Positions 59,338 to 64,000 of a DNA stretch of 64,000 nt are shown one piece after another (the stretch's first letter is position 1; the number at the start of each line of letters is the position of its first letter). The DNA lies in NCBI RefSeq assembly GCF_963676685.1, contig NC_092344.1, forward strand, positions 88,814,749 to 88,878,748, given 5' to 3'. Made by a program: the position numbers and the translations under genes. This DNA comes from Mytilus edulis (Eukaryota; Mollusca; Bivalvia; Mytilida; Mytilidae). Under the pieces are notes generated by a model. It saw nothing but the letters and a program-made list of their open reading frames with translations. It was not told where the DNA came from and ran no database searches.

Positions 59338-60402
59338 TCCAACGATTTACGATAAGAGCGAAGATTTTCAGAAAAGAACCGACAAGGATTGAAAAGAACC
59401 AAAAAGAACCGAAAGGAACCGAAAATAACATACACATATATATATATATATATATATAATATTTATTTTATAATCAATGAATATATTTAATTTTTTGAAA
59501 TTTAATTTTGTTAAAAATTCCTCGTAATAAAAGCGTAAATCAAACTTAATATATTGTTCAATTTCAGGGATATGAGGACACAAAAAAATAGTTGACAAAA
59601 TGACTTCAGTGGTTTTTTTCAAGGATTTGTATATCTATACAAAATCCTTGGTTTAAAGTAATATTTTTTTGGATAAATTATCATTTATTTTAATCTTATC
59701 ATTAAAATATTAGTTATGAGCATATTATATATTTTAAATACTAATACCTTGATAAATTTTGCTTTAAAGATAAATGAAAATCAAATACTATCGAACTCTT
59801 GATGTTTATCCTAATATTAAAAAAATCGTTTGTTTATATGAAGATGTCAGTATATTTCCGGTGGCATTGGGTGTGATAATCATGATTATAAATAAACAAA
59901 TCAGCATCACCATTTTCTCTCGGATTTTAAATGTCAAATGAACACAGAGACTGAAATTTGATTAAATCTACAACTTAGAGAGGCCAAATCTGCCAAATAA
60001 GGGAAGGGAAGATCATACAGTCAATATTGTTAAATTTTCAAATAAATACAACACATAAAGAAATGGATGAATTTTTTAAAAATTATTTGAATAGTCCTTA
60101 CCTGTAATAAATAAGATAGGCATCCGACTCTACCTAAATTTTTTTCACATTATGTAAGTCCTGTCGCAATAATTTTCAAAGCATAATAAGAAACTTTTGT
60201 GGAAAATATCTTTTCATTTATAGACTTAATTGATTTGCAATTTGTTATTCTCCTTTTATAACCAAGCAATTGCAATTTGCTAGTCCCCTTCCGATTGACA
60301 AAAAATCGATGTCCTTTTCTGTCATTTTCGGTTATTTTTGGTCCTTTTCTGTCCTTTTCGGTTCTTTTCTGTAAATCGTCGCTCTTTTCTGTAAGTCGTC
60401 AA
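59338..60402. mobile_element. Element with about 80-bp inverted ends made of AAGAACCGAAA-type sub-repeats
   Basis: The left end (59338-59425) is purine-rich on the plus strand ('CAGAAAAGAACCGACAAGGA', 'GAACCGAAAGGAACCGAAAA'), and the right end (60322-60402) is its pyrimidine-rich inverse ('TTTTCGGTTATTTTTGGTCC', 'TCGGTTCTTTTCTGTAAATC'). The ends match at about 80 percent. The interior is AT-rich, with a (TA)n run at 59436-59457, and has no coding frame. The target duplication is unclear. Confidence 0.7.
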
Positions 60403-60509
60403 ACCCCTCTGAAATATCTTATCAACTGGTACATGCATACTCTATATGTATGAGGTGATGGTTTGTGGTTATAAAGATAGGGAAGCTAAAATCGCCCCCT
60501 TGTCATAGT

Positions 60510-61670
60510 TTTTTTTTCTCAATTTCTAGACAGGATACAAGGAAGACTTATTAACTGTGTCTGTATCCTTTATTTCAAGTCCGAAGAGAGAGATGCGTTA
60601 GCTTATTCACCAAACTTTGAAATATTTAGTGAGAGGATATGTATTCATCACAATAATTCTATATAGAAAACTTCGACGTTGACTAATGGTGTCAGACTAC
60701 CAATTAAAAGTCCCTATCTGTTGAACCAAATTTTGCATTTTTCACAGCTTTCTAAATATTTTACCATAAGTTTAACTTCATAGAAACCAGATATATCCTG
60801 AATCATATATGTATCAGCTTTCTACATGCAAATTTTCAACAGATGTTTAAAATCATATAAGAAAGAAAAGGTCTTCCGAATAGAGGTACCACTAAAAAAA
60901 AACCCTGGTGTTCTGGAAATCTTACATTAGTATACTATGGAGTGCATTAATCCTCAATTTTAAATTCAAACTCATAAACAAGTAAATTTTAGCTCAAAGT
61001 GGTCTTAAGATATTTTTCTTTCACAAAAAGTTTCATTTCTGCCATTTTGTTGGTTATTTTGAGTAAACAATGACATCAAATGCATAATTTTTTGTCCGCG
61101 AAGGCCTACTTTTACGTTCTAAATTGGAGGGAGTAATTGGTGGTGTGACACTTAAAGTATCACGGAATGTGATGAACACTGACTAAGGAACATTGTCTAT
61201 CAAAATACGTTGTATACCAATAAACCAATTACACGCGCTAATCCTGGAAACAATCATGTAAAAAGTACCAGTGCTTAGTATGCAGTTTTTGCTATGAACT
61301 AAGTTCTTGCAAATATGAAACCATTTACAAACATATTAAAACTTAACAAGGTCAAACACCCTGAAAACATTTCCGTCATACATTATCAATAAGACATAGT
61401 ATCAGTCTTCAACGATATATCCTACTTATGTTACTAATTCTTGAATTGTGACTTGGAAAGGGTGGATAACAAAATGAGGCCCAGAATTCATTCTTTGAAC
61501 TTTGAACGGCAGGAACTAAAGAGCCATAAAATCACTCAGCAACGATATACCGTTGAAGTCTACGATGAATATGAATACGCCCGATTAATTTTATTTTTAT
61601 TATCATAAATTACAGTTGTTATTCTCTTCATTTCAAATGTGAAACAATACGACCTTCTGTGATTATTTAA
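60510..61670. other. Upstream flank of the right TPR-TIR copy, no gene seen
   Basis: The part 60520-60700 resembles 47080-47300 ('TCTGTATCCTTTATTTCAAG' against 'GATGTCTCTTTTATTTCAAG', then 'caccaaactt'), extending the duplication. No exon was recognised. Confidence 0.5.
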
Positions 61671-61678
61671 GATTCGTG

Positions 61679-63440
61679 ATGCATACAACACACAATTTGA
61701 ATATTAAAGCAAATCTTGCAGAAATGTATAAACAGACGAAACAGACAAAAAGAGAAGAAGATTGCAAGAAGAACATAGAACGAATTATACATTCTCCCAA
61801 TAAAAACCTCGAAAAAGCCAGAAGTTTGGCAGAACAAGGATACATTTTGATGATAGACCTACATTCAGAGACGACTGATAGTCCAGAGAAAAAGATCATG
61901 GACTTCGGGGATCAAGTGAACTGGTTTGCCTACTCCTTACTTTGCCAGCTTTATTTAGATAAACATGTTGTCAACTTTAGGGTTGCCCAACAAGAGTCTA
62001 GAAATTCAGCACAATTAAAGAAATCCAAAGAATATGTAAAATTAAGTCTAGAAAAGAGAAAAACAAGCACCACACTGTGTAGACTAGCTACAGTTTGCAA
62101 ATACACGGGAGAATGGAAGGAAGCCATTGAATATCTGCATACCGCTCTCTGTAGCCACGAGTGTGACAGGCATCATGAGTTATATGCAATGTTGGCATAC
62201 TGCTTGTACCAAACTAAAAATTTTGAGGGTGCAGTTCATGTAATAAAAAAAGACATTACTATAGAGCCTTAAAATCAGAAAGATCCATTGAATTTCAGAC
62301 AATTTCTTGAATATTTATTGGAAGAGTTTAGAGTTAACTTCAAAAAGTCAAAGGGACAAAATTGGCAGAGAAAGAAGAAAGATTTAGAAGAGATTTGCTG
62401 TGTTCTAGCAGAAGCCTACAGAAAGCATGAGCAGAGAATCAAGTACCAGTGGATAAATGTGACTACCCACACGAGACTGTCGAAGATATAGACACATTGA
62501 TTAAACAGACATCAAGTAATACGAGAGACTCTTTGATTAAAATGGGGTTGAAAGCTATAAATCACCACAAAGGAGAACATGTCAAGGAACGTGCAAGGAA
62601 CTGCGCGATATGGTAGAGAAATTGACCAATCATACACATCTAGATACAAAAGTTTCAATAGACGATTCCTCAAGACAAATATCCCATGAAGAGTATCTGT
62701 TTGGTCCATCAAAAAGATCATGGGTAGAAAATCTTTTCCTGGATGCAATTGGAAAAGATTTCAACATGACAGAATCAGTTTTATTAGGTACATAATTATT
62801 ATACAGTGAACCCCCTTTTTAAAAAAAAACTTTTTAAATCATTCTCATTTCAAATATCAGTTGAGATGTGTTAACAACTGATGGACAATTATACATTTAA
62901 TCTGGGAACTCCTATTCTAATTTATAAAGAAAGTCACTGAACTATATGCAATTTCTTTGAAAAGTAATTTAATACTGGTTTCTTAAACTTAAATTGTAAC
63001 ATGTGATAGCATTTAATAACGGTACCAATTTTACTGAGCAGATAACATTTCGACGATGAATATGAAACATTCTGTTTCCAGGTCTATCATACGAGCCTGG
63101 TCACAGTGCTGAAGATATCTTCAAAAAATGCAGAATTTTTGTTTTTGTCATTTCTGAGGATTTCGATACAACACCAAGAGTTACTGCGCATCGATAACAA
63201 AGAAAATAGAATTATGTCAATTACAAGAGATACACCTAAAACGGACTTTTTGAACACGTTAGAACCCGGTAATGCAGATGATATATTTTTGATCAGAAAT
63301 GCCATACTTTTAGGTTTAAATTAAAGACAAGACTTGAATGACGATGATGACCCGAACTTATTGTCAAGGAGAAAATGGAACGAACAGATCAACCTTCAAC
63401 AAACCAAAGATCAGAGAGTGAATAATGCATCTAGTATTTC
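61679..63440 (+). pseudogene. TPR protein with C-terminal TIR-like segment, degenerate right copy
   Basis: From ATG 61679 the frame gives 197 codons to a TAA at 62270-62272, then similarity continues in the same frame ('NQKDPLNFRQFLEYLLEEF', 'DLEEICCVLAEAYRKHEQR') to about 62450, where the frame shifts, and shifts again near 62612. TPR-like helix pairs are visible: 'VCKYTGEWKEAIEYLHTALC' and 'AMLAYCLYQTKNFEGAVHVI'. Downstream, 'RSWVENLFLDAIGKDF' (to a donor at 62788) and, after an acceptor ending 63081, 'SYEPGHSAEDIFKKCRIFVF' 'VISEDF' fit the middle of a TIR domain (W-V..L, PG, I..S/C+.IFVLS..F). A stop (TAA) then closes this frame and the likely remainder ('SITRDTPKTDFLNTLEPGN', 'NLLSRRKWNEQIN') is in other frames to about 63440. 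The 5' TIR motif is weak. TPR plus TIR would suit an innate-immune adaptor or sensor, but this copy is broken. Confidence 0.6.
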
Positions 63441-63449
63441 AGTAGACCG

Positions 63450-64000
63450 TGGCACGTGCAGTTGCATTTTTATATTTTTTGTTTTCACTGAAAAGTCTGT
63501 GGTATAGTAATCAAAAAGATTTCGTGAACAAATAACATCCTATCCCTGACGCTATACACAGTATAATTGACAATTGTATGACTGAAATTGTTTCCAAATA
63601 TCTCGTTTTATCAAATTAGATAACAAAGTTAACAATTCATACGTCTACTGTTTTGTCTACTGTTTTGTTGTTGTACAAGTTATTATTTTTTTCGTCAGAT
63701 TCTGCATCATTCATTATTTCATTGACAAATACATTTAAAATTATTCTGAAAGTAATGTTCCAACTTCAACAGGGAAAGGTTTGTTGAAAATATTTGGCTA
63801 TCGCTTTAGTAAGAAAACAAAGAGATGTGCTGAAACTGCCAGTGAGCGAACTATATAAATGATGTAGAGATAAGCAGCTGTAGGTTCTTTCATTGTATAG
63901 CTCATCAATTATTCAAATATTTACTTATTATTAGGTATCAATGTTTTGGATTTGAGCATTTTTAATGAAGATAAATTTAGAAATTATAAAGATTGAAAAG
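63450..64000. other. Right-edge flank, no gene seen
   Basis: AT-rich sequence with no recognisable exon or repeat ends. Confidence 0.5.

Overview
The window is eukaryotic nuclear DNA, almost certainly from a bivalve mollusc and most likely a mussel (Mytilus-like). It is AT-rich, its genes are split by GT-AG introns, and roughly half of it is interspersed repeats whose ends are typical of mussel genomes. One family starts with a hairpin around 'GCTCACCTGGCC' and carries GTC runs; another opens with 'ACCCCCGC'; a third contains 'ACGAAACGCG..GGCGTAATAAAT'. The species call comes from recalled repeat character, not from a search.

Three host genes can be read by joining exons by eye. (1) The first coding exon of an APEX2-like AP endonuclease lies on the minus strand at 2465-2579; the rest is off the left edge. 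A vertnin-like exon sits antisense in its first intron (about 1023-1437). (2) A complete six-exon TMPO/LAP2-like inner-nuclear-membrane gene runs on the plus strand, 7736-20455 (286 aa: LEM-like domain, LEM domain, C-terminal membrane anchor), with an E2F/CCAAT/YY1-type promoter. (3) A complete nine-coding-exon RENBP (N-acylglucosamine 2-epimerase) gene runs on the minus strand, 43258-33984 (409 aa), with a poly(A) signal just past the stop. All exon phases agree in both complete genes.

Between the TMPO and RENBP genes lies a dead Ty3/Gypsy retrotransposon (minus strand, 26559-32465) with readable gag, protease, RT, RNase H and integrase parts. It has frameshifts, has lost the protease active site, and is split by a 470-bp element with inverted ends and a perfect 9-bp target duplication. 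Relics of a LINE (2846-3655) and of two Penelope-like elements (4165-4560 plus; 25580-26060 minus) are also present.

The right third (about 46.5-64 kb) is an old tandem duplication: 47980-51370 and 54295-57370 are collinear. It includes two decayed copies of a gene for a TPR protein, of which the right-hand copy (61679-63440) runs on into a TIR-like segment. This looks like a decaying cluster of innate-immunity-type genes, although both copies carry stops or frameshifts.

The TMPO introns and the flanking DNA hold many non-autonomous elements: several with clear terminal inverted repeats and target duplications, several that contain their own internal tandem monomers, a tRNA-derived SINE, foldback hairpins, and one pogo-like element inserted at TA inside another repeat. 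No rRNA, canonical tRNA gene or CRISPR array was seen.
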